In this document: in pieces, positions 8,646 through 16,200 of the stretch | Layout: each line of letters opens with the position of its first letter | Position numbering within the stretch: the stretch's first letter is position 1 | Origin: Jingyaoa shaoxingensis | GTDB taxonomy: Bacteria; Bacillota; Clostridia; Lachnospirales; Lachnospiraceae | Length of the DNA: 35,878 nt | Assembly (NCBI RefSeq): GCF_014385005.1 | Contig: NZ_JACRSZ010000023.1 | Location: 1 to 35,878 of the forward strand | Direction of reading: 5' to 3' | Program-made: the position numbers and the translations under genes | The notes under the pieces: generated by a model | Databases searched by the model: none | What the model was told of the DNA's origin: nothing | What the model saw: only the letters and a program-made list of their open reading frames with translations

Positions 8646-9017
8646 CTAGTTCATTGTTGCCAGTACATCACCGTTTTCAACAGCTGCACCAACTGCTACA
8701 TCGATACTTGCAACAGTTCCGTCCTGAGGAGCTACAACTGGGATTTCCATCTTCATAGCTTCAAGAACAACGATTGGATCTCCAGCCTTTACAGACTGTC
8801 CAACGCTTGCTTCTACTTTGAATACTTTACCTGGTACAGAAGCGGTTACTTTTACGCTTCCTGCGCCTGCTGCTGCCTTAGGTGCTGCTGCAGGAGCTGC
8901 TTTTGGAGCTGCCTTAGGTGCTGCTGCTCTTGCAACAGGTGCTGCTCCGTTTCCTGTTCCTTCTTCTACAGTTACATCATATGCTACACCGTTCACGGTA
9001 ATTGTATAATTCTTCAT
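8646..9017 (-). CDS. Biotin/lipoyl carrier protein of the decarboxylase complex
   Basis: The 123-residue protein has an N-terminal beta segment (MKNYTITVNGVAYDVTVEEG) and a flexible Ala/Pro/Lys linker with repeated APKA units (about 26-52). A biotinyl domain (about 55-122) follows, with the biotinylation motif EAMKME (Lys89). It carries CO2 between the carboxyltransferases and the membrane subunit. It corresponds to MmdC or the 1.3S subunit of transcarboxylase. The linker, common in such carriers, lets the domain swing between active sites. It lies 21 nt after oadG and 43 nt before oadB. Confidence 0.93.
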   Translation of the reverse strand: MKNYTITVNGVAYDVTVEEGTGNGAAPVARAAAPKAAPKAAPAAAPKAAAGAGSVKVTASVPGKVFKVEASVGQSVKAGDPIVVLEAMKMEIPVVAPQDGTVASIDVAVGAAVENGDVLATMN

Positions 9018-9038
9018 TATAGTTTTCCTCCTACTATA

Positions 9039-9911
9039 TTAAGCTCTCTGCCATTTATTGCGGTTGCTCTTCTTAATGGAACGTACTACGAATCCATCTG
9101 TACTTGTGCCTTCTGCTGCTGCAATAGCTGCTGCAATGACTGCGATCAATTCTCCGTCATCTACAACTTCTTCCTCTTCTACAGGAGCCGGTGCTGCTAC
9201 CGGTGCAGGAGCCGGGGCTACAGGTGCGTTTTTCTTCTTGAAGCCTTCTTCCAGTTTGCTGATATGCTTAAACTGTGAAATCAGGAAGCTCAGGAAGAAC
9301 AGCATTACGAATACAACGCAGACACCCATCAGAGTGTTCAGGACTGCTTCTTCCATCTTCTGTCCCATGGTCTTCTCAGCAGTTGCAAATTCCATACTTA
9401 CCAGTGAAAGATCATCCAGAGAAAGTGTGGTAGTAACTACGCTTTCACCGTTCTCAAATTCACAGTCTGTCTTGATCACGATATCATCATCAACTTCGAT
9501 ATCCTGCGCAAGGATCTGCTTGTATGCGCCAAGTTCCTCTTTTGCATTCACCCATGACTGAACACTCGCTACCATGCTGTCCTGGTATTTGCTGAGGATG
9601 GATGAAGGATGCAGAATCTCTTCTGCCTGAGCATCGTCCATTCCTACAATCATCTCAATGCTCTGCTGAGCATAAGATTCCAGAGATGCTCTGTCGGATG
9701 CACTGATTCCGCCCTCTACAACTTCTTCTGCTGCCTGTGCTTCAGATTCCACAGCTGCTTCTTCTGATGCACTTTCAGAAGCTGCTTCTGTCTCAGATGC
9801 AGCTTCAGTGACAACTTCGGTAGTTTCTGTCTCTTCGGCAAAAACGGTTCCGGATGTCATCAGCATAGCGGCCATAGATACGGAAACGAATAATCCTTTA
9901 TATTTTCTCAT
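9039..9911 (-). CDS. OadG-family gamma/delta subunit with a large extracytoplasmic domain
   Basis: A signal peptide comes first (MRKYKGLFVS to VFA-EET), then a Glu/Ala/Ser/Thr-rich stretch (about 27-65) and a soluble domain of about 110 residues. One membrane segment follows (about 192-213, TLMGVCVVFVMLFFLSFLIS). The cytosolic tail has a proline/alanine linker and an Ala-rich helix and ends in NKWQRA. Single-span subunits of this position (OadG/MmdD) assemble the complex. Classic ones are below about 120 residues, so the N-terminal exported part is an addition. I chose the ATG at 9911 because GAGGTG is properly spaced from it; an ATG nine bases upstream is too close to that site. It follows the carboxyltransferase gene by 14 nt. 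Confidence 0.8.
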   Translation of the reverse strand: MRKYKGLFVSVSMAAMLMTSGTVFAEETETTEVVTEAASETEAASESASEEAAVESEAQAAEEVVEGGISASDRASLESYAQQSIEMIVGMDDAQAEEILHPSSILSKYQDSMVASVQSWVNAKEELGAYKQILAQDIEVDDDIVIKTDCEFENGESVVTTTLSLDDLSLVSMEFATAEKTMGQKMEEAVLNTLMGVCVVFVMLFFLSFLISQFKHISKLEEGFKKKNAPVAPAPAPVAAPAPVEEEEVVDDGELIAVIAAAIAAAEGTSTDGFVVRSIKKSNRNKWQRA

Positions 9912-9925
9912 ATCATACACCTCGC

Positions 9926-11362
9926 TTAAACTGTTCCGTGTTTTTTGCCTGGACGGTCATCTCTTTTTGTGAATAACATCTCGAATGCACCGATCACATA
10001 TTTTCTGGTATCTTCTGCTTCGATGATGGTATCAACATAACCTCTTCTTGCTGCAGAAACTGCGCTTGTCTGAAGTGCCGCATATTCTGCTGCTTTTTCA
10101 TTTAATTCTGCTGCTGTAGCTTCCGGATACATGATCTTGCAAGCCAGCTTAGCGTCCATGGTTCCGATCTCTGCTGTAGGCCATGCAAATGTCATATCTG
10201 CGCCTGTAGCCTTGCTGTTCATAACAGAGTAAGCACTTCCGTATGCTTTACCGATTACTACATTTACCTTAGGTACAGTAGCATTAGCGAATGCATAGGT
10301 AAGTTTTGCTGCTGCTTTTGCAATTCCCTTTTCTGAATGAATATCAGCCCTGAAACCTGTTACGTTTGTCAGAGATAATACAGGGATCTCAAATGCATCA
10401 CAGAATTTTACGAATTCTGCTGCCTTCTCAGCGCCCTTTCTTGTCAGAACTGCATCAAAATTGTCTGTCTTGGTTCCTTCTGCATCATAAACTTCTGTAC
10501 GGTTAGCAACTGCTCCAACAGTCTGCCCGTTCAGGCGAAGGAATCCTGTAACCATATCTTTTGCATATGCTGCCTTAGTCTCGATAAACAAATTGTCATC
10601 TGCGATGTTAGACAGCAGAATAGATGTATCACCAACACAGTTAGCCAAATCTGCGCATACTCTGTTCAGATCATCTTCGGATTCTGCATAGTAAGTATCA
10701 TCTTCGTTGTTAGCCGGAAGAACGGATACCAGATCACGGATCTGTGCAAAGATATCCTCTTCACTTCCTGCATAGTCAACCAGACCTGTCTCTTCACTCT
10801 GGAACTTGGCAGATGCGGTATCGCATTTTTCAACTCTGTTGCCATCCAGTGCATTTGGAGAATTTACAAATAATTTTGCATTCTTCTCTTCCATGAATGT
10901 GAAGTCTGTCATTCCCGGAACCAGTGCAAGACCACCGCCACAGTTACCGAAGATAGCTGTAATCTGCGGGATCACTCCTGATGCCAGTGTCTGTTTCATG
11001 TAGATATCACCAAAAGCGTTCATGGCATCTGTAGCTTCCTGAAGTCTTAAGCCTGCGCAGTCGATCAGACCGATCACCGGTGCTCCCATCTTCATAGCCA
11101 TGTCGTAGATACCTGAAATCTTTTTCGCGTGCATTTCACCGATTGTACCGCCTAAAACAGATGCATCCTGGCTGTATACATAAACCAGTTTGTCATTAAT
11201 CACACCATAACCTGTGATGACACCATCTGCCGGAGTCTCGGCCTTCGCCATGTTAAAATCTGTATTTCTGGCAGTAATGCCTGCACCGATTTCAACAAAA
11301 CTGTTCTCATCAAGCAAAGACGCGATTCTTTTGCCTGCTAAGCTTTGTGCTGTGTTACTCAT
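9926..11362 (-). CDS. Acyl-CoA carboxyltransferase (methylmalonyl-CoA decarboxylase alpha / propionyl-CoA carboxylase beta type)
   Basis: The 478-residue protein has the two-lobed crotonase-like carboxyltransferase fold of MmdA/PccB. The N-lobe has YSQDASVLGGTIGEMHAKK and GLIDCAGLRLQEATDA, with an oxyanion segment GNCGGGLALVPG. The C-lobe has LTNVTGF, the GKAYGSAYSVMNSKA segment and the WPTAEIGTMDA motif. It should transfer CO2 between an acyl-CoA and biotin. Family members act on methylmalonyl-, malonyl- or glutaconyl-CoA, and the exact substrate cannot be read here. It is slightly shorter than usual (about 510) and fairly divergent. It is the first gene of the pump operon, with a GGAGGG ribosome site and a good promoter upstream. 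Confidence 0.85.
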   Translation of the reverse strand: MSNTAQSLAGKRIASLLDENSFVEIGAGITARNTDFNMAKAETPADGVITGYGVINDKLVYVYSQDASVLGGTIGEMHAKKISGIYDMAMKMGAPVIGLIDCAGLRLQEATDAMNAFGDIYMKQTLASGVIPQITAIFGNCGGGLALVPGMTDFTFMEEKNAKLFVNSPNALDGNRVEKCDTASAKFQSEETGLVDYAGSEEDIFAQIRDLVSVLPANNEDDTYYAESEDDLNRVCADLANCVGDTSILLSNIADDNLFIETKAAYAKDMVTGFLRLNGQTVGAVANRTEVYDAEGTKTDNFDAVLTRKGAEKAAEFVKFCDAFEIPVLSLTNVTGFRADIHSEKGIAKAAAKLTYAFANATVPKVNVVIGKAYGSAYSVMNSKATGADMTFAWPTAEIGTMDAKLACKIMYPEATAAELNEKAAEYAALQTSAVSAARRGYVDTIIEAEDTRKYVIGAFEMLFTKRDDRPGKKHGTV

Positions 11363-11420
11363 TTTTCAGCCCTCCATTTTCTATATTAGATAAATTGTAA
11401 CCAATTATCTGCCATGTATC

Positions 11421-11449
11421 ATTGTAACTTGTTTTGCAAATACTGGCAA
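11421..11449 (-). promoter_or_regulatory. Promoter of the decarboxylase operon
   Basis: On the minus strand TTGCCA (11444-11449), a 17-nt spacer and TACAAT (11421-11426) lie about 58 nt upstream of the first start codon. No other promoter-like site is evident between the five genes. Confidence 0.7.
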
Positions 11450-11529
11450 GACTTTTGTCGATTAGTAAGCATAAAAATTCCCCCGTTTTTTCATGTTTTT
11501 TATAGCAATTTTAACAACATCTCATCAGG

Positions 11530-12735
11530 CTACAAATGGAACATTTGTAAAGTCCAGACTAACCAGTTCCCCGGTTTCCGCTTTGCCACGGCAGTTTCTG
11601 ACAGAATCCGTTTTTCTGCCATCAGCACTCCATTCAGAGTGAATTGTATTTTTCCAAATACCATATTCCTTTCAACCGGGGCCTCGATTGTATTCCTGTA
11701 TTCCAGATGACGTATCAGCTTTTCCTGATCCCCTATCAGGATTATTTTTCCTGCACTTTTTTCTATACAAAGTGGTATTTGAATGTTTTTCCATGGATTT
11801 TCGCCGTCAATCCAGCCGTTTTTTACCTCTGCATACATTATTTCTTCCGGATATTCCAGCCTGACTTCCCGATAATGTTTTTTGGCATAGTCCATCATTT
11901 TCGTCATATCTTTCCATTTATAGGTCCGGTTATAAGGCCATCCACATGCCAGGACTACTCCGGTGAACTTCCGTCCCTCACTTTCTACTGCACAGACATA
12001 GCAGTATCCTGCTGCTGATGTAAAGCCCGTCTTTCCGGATATTACTCCTTCATACATATCGAGAAATGCATTGTGATTATCGCATGCATAGGATCTGGTG
12101 CCTTTCACATTAGAAAAAAAATAACTTCGTGCCTGTGTAATCTCCAGAAATTCTTCTGACTTTGGAGAATCCCAGACACAGTACTTCATAATCCGTGCCA
12201 GATCCTGTGCTGTTGTCTGGTGTACTCCCTCATCATCTGTGCTATCCAGTCCGTTTGGTGTGACAAAATGCGTCTCGTTGCATCCCAACTCTTTTGCTTT
12301 CTGATTCATTAATCCGGCAAATTCTTCCACACTGCCACTGACCTGTTCCGCAATCATCACGGCTGCATCATTATAGGACTCCAGCATCAGTGCATAGAGC
12401 AGATCTTTCAGATAAAATGTTTCTCCCACTCCGGAGCCCAGATGTACCTCTGGCTGCCCGGCTGCATTTTGTGACACTTCTACTATATCTTCCGGATCTC
12501 CATTTTCCAACGCAAGTATACAGGTCATGATTTTCGTAGTACTCGCCATCGGCATCGTCTCGTCTGCATTTTTTCCAAAAAGAACACGCCCGCTGCTGCC
12601 GTCGATGACTACGGCACTGCGGGCGTATAACTCTCCTATTTCTTCCGGAAGCTGACACTGTGCTGCACAGATCCTCAGTACAGTTGTCATCCAGAAAAAG
12701 ATTATCCATAAAACGGTTCTGACTGTTTTCCTCAT
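11530..12735 (-). CDS. D-alanyl-D-alanine carboxypeptidase (PBP5/DacF family), SYN type
   Basis: This exported penicillin-binding protein trims the terminal D-Ala from peptidoglycan stem peptides. All three serine-peptidase motifs are present: SxxK at Ser65-Lys68 (ASTTKIM), SYN at 120-122 (LESYNDAA) and KTG at 235-237 (SGKTGFT). A signal sequence (VLWIIFFWMTTVL) covers about residues 8-25. A C-terminal region after about 300 may hold the beta-rich domain. The gene is the last of a leftward group, 60 nt after the phospholipase-like gene, and no clear terminator follows. A second paralogue is at 23720-24889, with SGN in place of SYN. Confidence 0.92.
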   Translation of the reverse strand: MRKTVRTVLWIIFFWMTTVLRICAAQCQLPEEIGELYARSAVVIDGSSGRVLFGKNADETMPMASTTKIMTCILALENGDPEDIVEVSQNAAGQPEVHLGSGVGETFYLKDLLYALMLESYNDAAVMIAEQVSGSVEEFAGLMNQKAKELGCNETHFVTPNGLDSTDDEGVHQTTAQDLARIMKYCVWDSPKSEEFLEITQARSYFFSNVKGTRSYACDNHNAFLDMYEGVISGKTGFTSAAGYCYVCAVESEGRKFTGVVLACGWPYNRTYKWKDMTKMMDYAKKHYREVRLEYPEEIMYAEVKNGWIDGENPWKNIQIPLCIEKSAGKIILIGDQEKLIRHLEYRNTIEAPVERNMVFGKIQFTLNGVLMAEKRILSETAVAKRKPGNWLVWTLQMFHL

Positions 12736-12795
12736 ACTTTCTGCTCCGTTTTTGCTTTTACAACAGCTTATGAATATTCTCTTATTTTATGTCTT

Positions 12796-13584
12796 TCACT
12801 TATAATTCCGATCAAATCTGACATTCAGTCGATCTGATCCGTTTCTTTGTTTATAGTATTCGTTTATCATGGTTGCGGCTTCCGGCACCGTCTGACGGAA
12901 CAGCTGCGTCAGATGCTGTGTGCTTTCCAGACAGATATCTTTGGGTTCCCCGCGGATAATTCTGCCGTCTGCAAGGCGGTACATAAAAAGAATCCTGGCA
13001 ACTGCCAGCTTGATTTTCCGTTTTTTCTCTGAGTCACAGATAGGAAGTCTGGTATAAAACTTCGATCCCATCAATGCGCGTACAATGTCTCTGTGGCTCA
13101 TGCCTTCCATCACTTCTGAAATTGCATCCACACTGTTTTTCTCTATACGAATCACGCTTCCCGGCTGATAGTGAAACGGGTCTTTCCCTGTCCGAACCAT
13201 CAACGCCCGATCAAATTCCGTCTCAATCTCATCATGTCTTGCGCCTGTCTTCTTCATATATTCACTGATATAAGGATGACAGGTACTGTCCAGCATAAAA
13301 TGACAGATGAATCCTAACAAATACACCAGAATTTCTTCATTTCCTGTCTTTTGGTAAAGTTCTCTTCCACGTTCAAAAAATCCAGCCGCCTCTTCCCTGT
13401 GAAGTCTGTGTGCCATCTGATTAAACCGGTTCTTGTGAAACGGTCTGACATAAAAAAGAATATCCGGTCCATGAAGCCCGATCTGATAGGTGGTCTGATA
13501 TTTTTTTATCTTTTCTTGTATCTCCGGATCCAGACGGTGGTATACCATCTTTCCGAACAAATCATGTGCATATGTGGTAGGCAT
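12796..13584 (-). CDS. Zinc-dependent phospholipase C-family protein
   Basis: The 262-residue protein matches the Zn_dep_PLPC family common in Clostridia. It begins MPTTYAHDLFGKMV, followed by GLHGPDILFYVRPF and the histidine-rich ICHFMLDSTCHPYI segment; these His/Asp residues would bind zinc. No signal peptide is seen: it starts at the domain itself, as in many cytosolic clostridial relatives whose substrate is unknown. The name is therefore a family assignment, not a demonstrated lipase activity. It lies 12 nt after scpB, so it is co-transcribed with it. Confidence 0.8.
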   Translation of the reverse strand: MPTTYAHDLFGKMVYHRLDPEIQEKIKKYQTTYQIGLHGPDILFYVRPFHKNRFNQMAHRLHREEAAGFFERGRELYQKTGNEEILVYLLGFICHFMLDSTCHPYISEYMKKTGARHDEIETEFDRALMVRTGKDPFHYQPGSVIRIEKNSVDAISEVMEGMSHRDIVRALMGSKFYTRLPICDSEKKRKIKLAVARILFMYRLADGRIIRGEPKDICLESTQHLTQLFRQTVPEAATMINEYYKQRNGSDRLNVRFDRNYK

Positions 13585-13596
13585 AATATTCCCTTC

Positions 13597-14166
13597 CTAT
13601 ACCTTTAATGTCATCTCAATCTCTTCTTCTGCTTCTGCCTTAAAGTCTTCCATCTTCACTGGATTGACTTCCGGCAGGTCATCTATAGAAGTGACTCCGA
13701 ATCTTCTCAGAAACTCTTCTGTCGTTCCGAATAAAAGAGGTCGGCCCGGTGCATCCAGTCTTCCCACTTCTTTTACCAGATTAAACTCAATCAGCTTATT
13801 CACTGCATGGTCACATTTTACACCTCTGATTTTTTCCAGTTCAATTCTAGTGATCGGCTGCTTGTATGCGATAATTGAAAGTGTTTCCAAAACTACGTCT
13901 GTTAATACAATCTTCTTTGGCTGTTTTGCAATCTTAATCAGATACTCATAGAGTTCCGGGTTCGTACACATCTGAAACGAATCTTCCAGTTCAATCAGAC
14001 GTATCCCCCGCCCCTCTGTTTCATATTTTTCTTTCATGGTTCGCAGCATCTTTCGGGTAGCTTCCGTACTCATTCCAATTGCCTTGGCAATCCGCTCTAC
14101 CTCTACCGCATTCCCCATGGTAAATAAAATGGCTTCTGCAGCCGCTTCCAGTTCTTTTTTATCCAC
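13597..14166 (-). CDS. scpB: Segregation and condensation protein B
   Basis: ScpB is a small winged-helix protein that, with ScpA, bridges the SMC heads during chromosome condensation. The 189-residue sequence begins with the usual LEAAAEAILFTMGNAVEVER and contains the LSIIAYKQPITRIELEKIRGV signature. A second winged helix ending in LLFGTTEEFLRRFGVTSIDDLP follows. The C-terminal extension is acidic. Only 2 nt separate it from scpA, a strong sign of an operon and of stoichiometric production. Confidence 0.96.
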   Translation of the reverse strand: MDKKELEAAAEAILFTMGNAVEVERIAKAIGMSTEATRKMLRTMKEKYETEGRGIRLIELEDSFQMCTNPELYEYLIKIAKQPKKIVLTDVVLETLSIIAYKQPITRIELEKIRGVKCDHAVNKLIEFNLVKEVGRLDAPGRPLLFGTTEEFLRRFGVTSIDDLPEVNPVKMEDFKAEAEEEIEMTLKV

Positions 14167-14168
14167 AC

Positions 14169-14921
14169 TTATTCCTCACTTTGTTTTGCCATAATCAGGA
14201 TCTCTCCAAAGATCTCATCCTGCTCCACTTCGATCTTTCCTGTCTTCATCATTTCCAGAATGGTCAGAAATGTAATCGCGATACGCATCTTACTTCTCTG
14301 TTTATTCAGCAGATCTCTGAAATTGCACTTATGATGCTGGGATATGTACTTTTCCACATAGGCAATGGTCTGATCCAGATCTACCTCTTCTTTTTCCACC
14401 TGACCGAACTTACTTCGCACCGGATCCAGCCGGCTCTCGGAACGCTTCATCACATCCTGAAAAATGGCATTCAGCTTTTCCAGATTCAGATCTCCAAGTA
14501 TCTCGTCCAGATTCACCGGTGGCTTGTACTGTTGTACCTCCTTAGGGATCGACGGATCCCGGTACAGCATATGTTCCGCATCCATCTGACGGTCACGCAG
14601 CTCGTAAGACATATATTTATACATCTTATATTCCAAAAGGCGTTCCACCAGTTCCTGTCTCGGATCTTCCTCTTCGCCTTCTTCATTTACTTCTTTTGGA
14701 AGAAGCATACGAGCCTTGATATCCAGAAGCGTTGCCGCCATAACCAGGAACTCACTCATGACAGACATATCTTCCGTCTCCATGGCATGGAGATATTCCA
14801 TGTACTGGTTTGTGATCTCCACAATCGGGATATCAAAAATATCCACTTTATTCTTATCAATCAAATGCAGCAGCAGATCCAAAGGGCCTTCAAACTGCTC
14901 CAGTTTTACCGAAATTCCCAT
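14169..14921 (-). CDS. scpA: Segregation and condensation protein A
   Basis: ScpA is the kleisin that links the heads of SMC. The N-terminus has the family signature LEQFEGPLDLLLHLI-KNKVDIFDIPI. An acidic loop (about 80-90) and a C-terminal winged-helix part (ITFLTILEMMKTGKIEVEQDEIFGEI) complete a 250-residue protein of normal length. It lies 11 nt after the metallophosphoesterase gene and 2 nt before scpB. The smc gene itself is not in the window. Confidence 0.96.
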   Translation of the reverse strand: MGISVKLEQFEGPLDLLLHLIDKNKVDIFDIPIVEITNQYMEYLHAMETEDMSVMSEFLVMAATLLDIKARMLLPKEVNEEGEEEDPRQELVERLLEYKMYKYMSYELRDRQMDAEHMLYRDPSIPKEVQQYKPPVNLDEILGDLNLEKLNAIFQDVMKRSESRLDPVRSKFGQVEKEEVDLDQTIAYVEKYISQHHKCNFRDLLNKQRSKMRIAITFLTILEMMKTGKIEVEQDEIFGEILIMAKQSEE

Positions 14922-14932
14922 AGTTACCTCTT

Positions 14933-15736
14933 CTAATACAACTCCACCAGCATGAATTCTGCCGGATTGTTGATGCGAAATGCAATGGAATGGGATCCCA
15001 GTCCCGCTGTGACCAGAAGCTTTCTTCCATATTTTTCATACAGTCCACAGTCATACTTTGGAAACAGCTTCACCTGTGGGCTGATGACTCCGCCGATCAG
15101 CGGCAGGCGCATCAGGCCTCCATGCAAGTGACCACTCAAGGTCAGATCTGCTCCCCAAAGGGCATAGCCTTCAAAATATACCGGATTGTGTGCCAGTAAA
15201 ATATTATAGCGTCCCTCTTCCGGTTCCTGAATCGATTTTCGAATCTCTTCTGCACTGATGTACTGTTGCTGAAACCGCTTATAATACTTCTCTGGCAGTT
15301 CATATCCATGTACCGTCAGGTGGGTTCCTTTGATATTGATCTGCTCTTTTTCATCTTCCAGAAGACGTATATTCGAGGTATGGATGCCCTTTTTGAATTC
15401 TTCATATACTCCATTATAAGCATCCGGATATCTCTTGGCCCGGAACTCATGGTTTCCGTTAATACAATATACCGGACATTCACAGGAAAGCCTCTTGAGC
15501 AGCGATACCGCCACATCAATATTCGTCTCTTTTCCCGGCTTGCATACTGTCAGATCCCCTACGGAAAAAATCAGATCCGGGTGCTGCCCTATAATCTGCT
15601 CCACCAGGTTCCGATTGCCTTTTCCAAATGTTCGATTGTGCAAATCTCCGATAACTACAATCCGGATCGGCGCCGTAGGCTTAGGAACCTTTCGCGGCAG
15701 CGCAATCCGGTAGCGTCTGATAATTATTCTACTCAT
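14933..15736 (-). CDS. Metallophosphoesterase (YkuE-like)
   Basis: The calcineurin-type dinuclear metal motifs appear in order in 267 residues: VVIGDLHN, FSVGDLT, CINGNHEFR, LLAHNP and LSGHLHGG. Related proteins act on phosphodiesters or phospholipid head groups such as UDP-diacylglucosamine; the substrate here is unknown. The N-terminus is basic (RRYRIALPRK) without a clear membrane segment, unlike many YkuE proteins that carry one. It is the first gene of the scpA-scpB-phospholipase-carboxypeptidase unit and has a strong promoter. Confidence 0.87.
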   Translation of the reverse strand: MSRIIIRRYRIALPRKVPKPTAPIRIVVIGDLHNRTFGKGNRNLVEQIIGQHPDLIFSVGDLTVCKPGKETNIDVAVSLLKRLSCECPVYCINGNHEFRAKRYPDAYNGVYEEFKKGIHTSNIRLLEDEKEQINIKGTHLTVHGYELPEKYYKRFQQQYISAEEIRKSIQEPEEGRYNILLAHNPVYFEGYALWGADLTLSGHLHGGLMRLPLIGGVISPQVKLFPKYDCGLYEKYGRKLLVTAGLGSHSIAFRINNPAEFMLVELY

Positions 15737-15765
15737 AATCCTACCAATCCAATTTTCTGTTTAAT

Positions 15766-15794
15766 AGTATAAACAAATATTGAGGGTTTGGCAA
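15766..15794 (-). promoter_or_regulatory. Promoter of the metallophosphoesterase-scpAB unit
   Basis: On the minus strand TTGCCA (15789-15794), a 17-nt spacer and TATACT (15766-15771) lie about 30 nt upstream of the first ATG. Confidence 0.75.
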
Positions 15795-15818
15795 GGGAAA
15801 GCATTTTTCTTCTCTTCA

Positions 15819-16040
15819 TCATATATTTGCTCTATAAACTGAATTATTCATACTTCCTTCCGCTTCTACATACCCTGTTCCAACTAGCATTTTTAGATAT
15901 CTCCTTACCGTTGCGGTAGACCTTCCACTGACACTTTCCGCTTCTTTCCACTGTATTAGACAATTCATATTAATACTGCAGCTCTCACTAAATATTATCT
16001 TTCCTTCTGTTACATCTGTCTGAAAGCCATCTGAGATTGG
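15819..16040 (-). pseudogene. Remnant of a winged-helix domain gene
   Basis: On the minus strand an open frame of about 73 codons ends with a TGA at 15819. It reads SVSGRSTATVRRYLKML, then VGTGYVEAEGSMNNSVYRAN. The pattern of a recognition helix followed by a short wing resembles the C-terminal winged helix of Fic or AlbA_2-type ATPase regulators. The frame starts from a TAG stop inside a palindrome, and no upstream part of a protein or good ribosome site exists, so the rest of the gene appears lost. A short real gene starting at the internal ATG (MNCLIQW) cannot be excluded. The parent family is a guess from one helix. Confidence 0.4.
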
Positions 16041-16061
16041 CTAAACAGTGTTTAGCCAATC
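16035..16061. repeat. 12-bp-arm palindrome
   Basis: GATTGGCTAAAC and its exact complement GTTTAGCCAATC are separated by AGT. No T-run follows on either strand. It lies exactly at the 5' edge of the gene remnant and could be a scar of a lost element, an operator, or a recombination hairpin. Confidence 0.6.
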
Positions 16062-16081
16062 CCAGGCATAGGATAAATCGT

Positions 16082-16139
16082 ATAAAAGTGCTGAACATTT
16101 TCATCATTTCTGACATATATTTCTTTTAGGCACTTTTAT
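16082..16139. repeat. 10-bp inverted repeat flanking the distal end of the CRISPR array
   Basis: ATAAAAGTGC (16082-16091) and GCACTTTTAT (16130-16139) enclose 38 nt of A+T-rich sequence, 61 nt beyond the last CRISPR repeat. It may act as a weak transcription barrier for the array or be an insertion scar. The rest of 15737-16200 holds no gene I can support apart from the remnant. Confidence 0.4.
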
Positions 16140-16200
16140 TGTATATCTTCAATAATTAGTAGCTTTTCATCTTGCCACATTTCTCTGATCACCGCTCTTC

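Noticed and set aside
9058..9561. Ser/Thr/Ala-rich plus-strand frame opposite the OadG gene
   Set aside because: It mirrors the Ala/Glu-rich low-complexity parts of the minus-strand protein.
14181..14936. A 251-codon plus-strand frame opposite scpA
   Set aside because: It mirrors scpA exactly; its composition (very high Leu, His, Phe, Gln) is that of a complementary-strand artefact.
16096..16114. CATTTTCATCATTTCTGAC, resembling part of the CRISPR repeat beyond the array end
   Set aside because: The match needs a gap and the distance to the terminal repeat (about 120 nt) does not fit whole repeat-spacer units, so chance similarity is as likely as a vestigial repeat.
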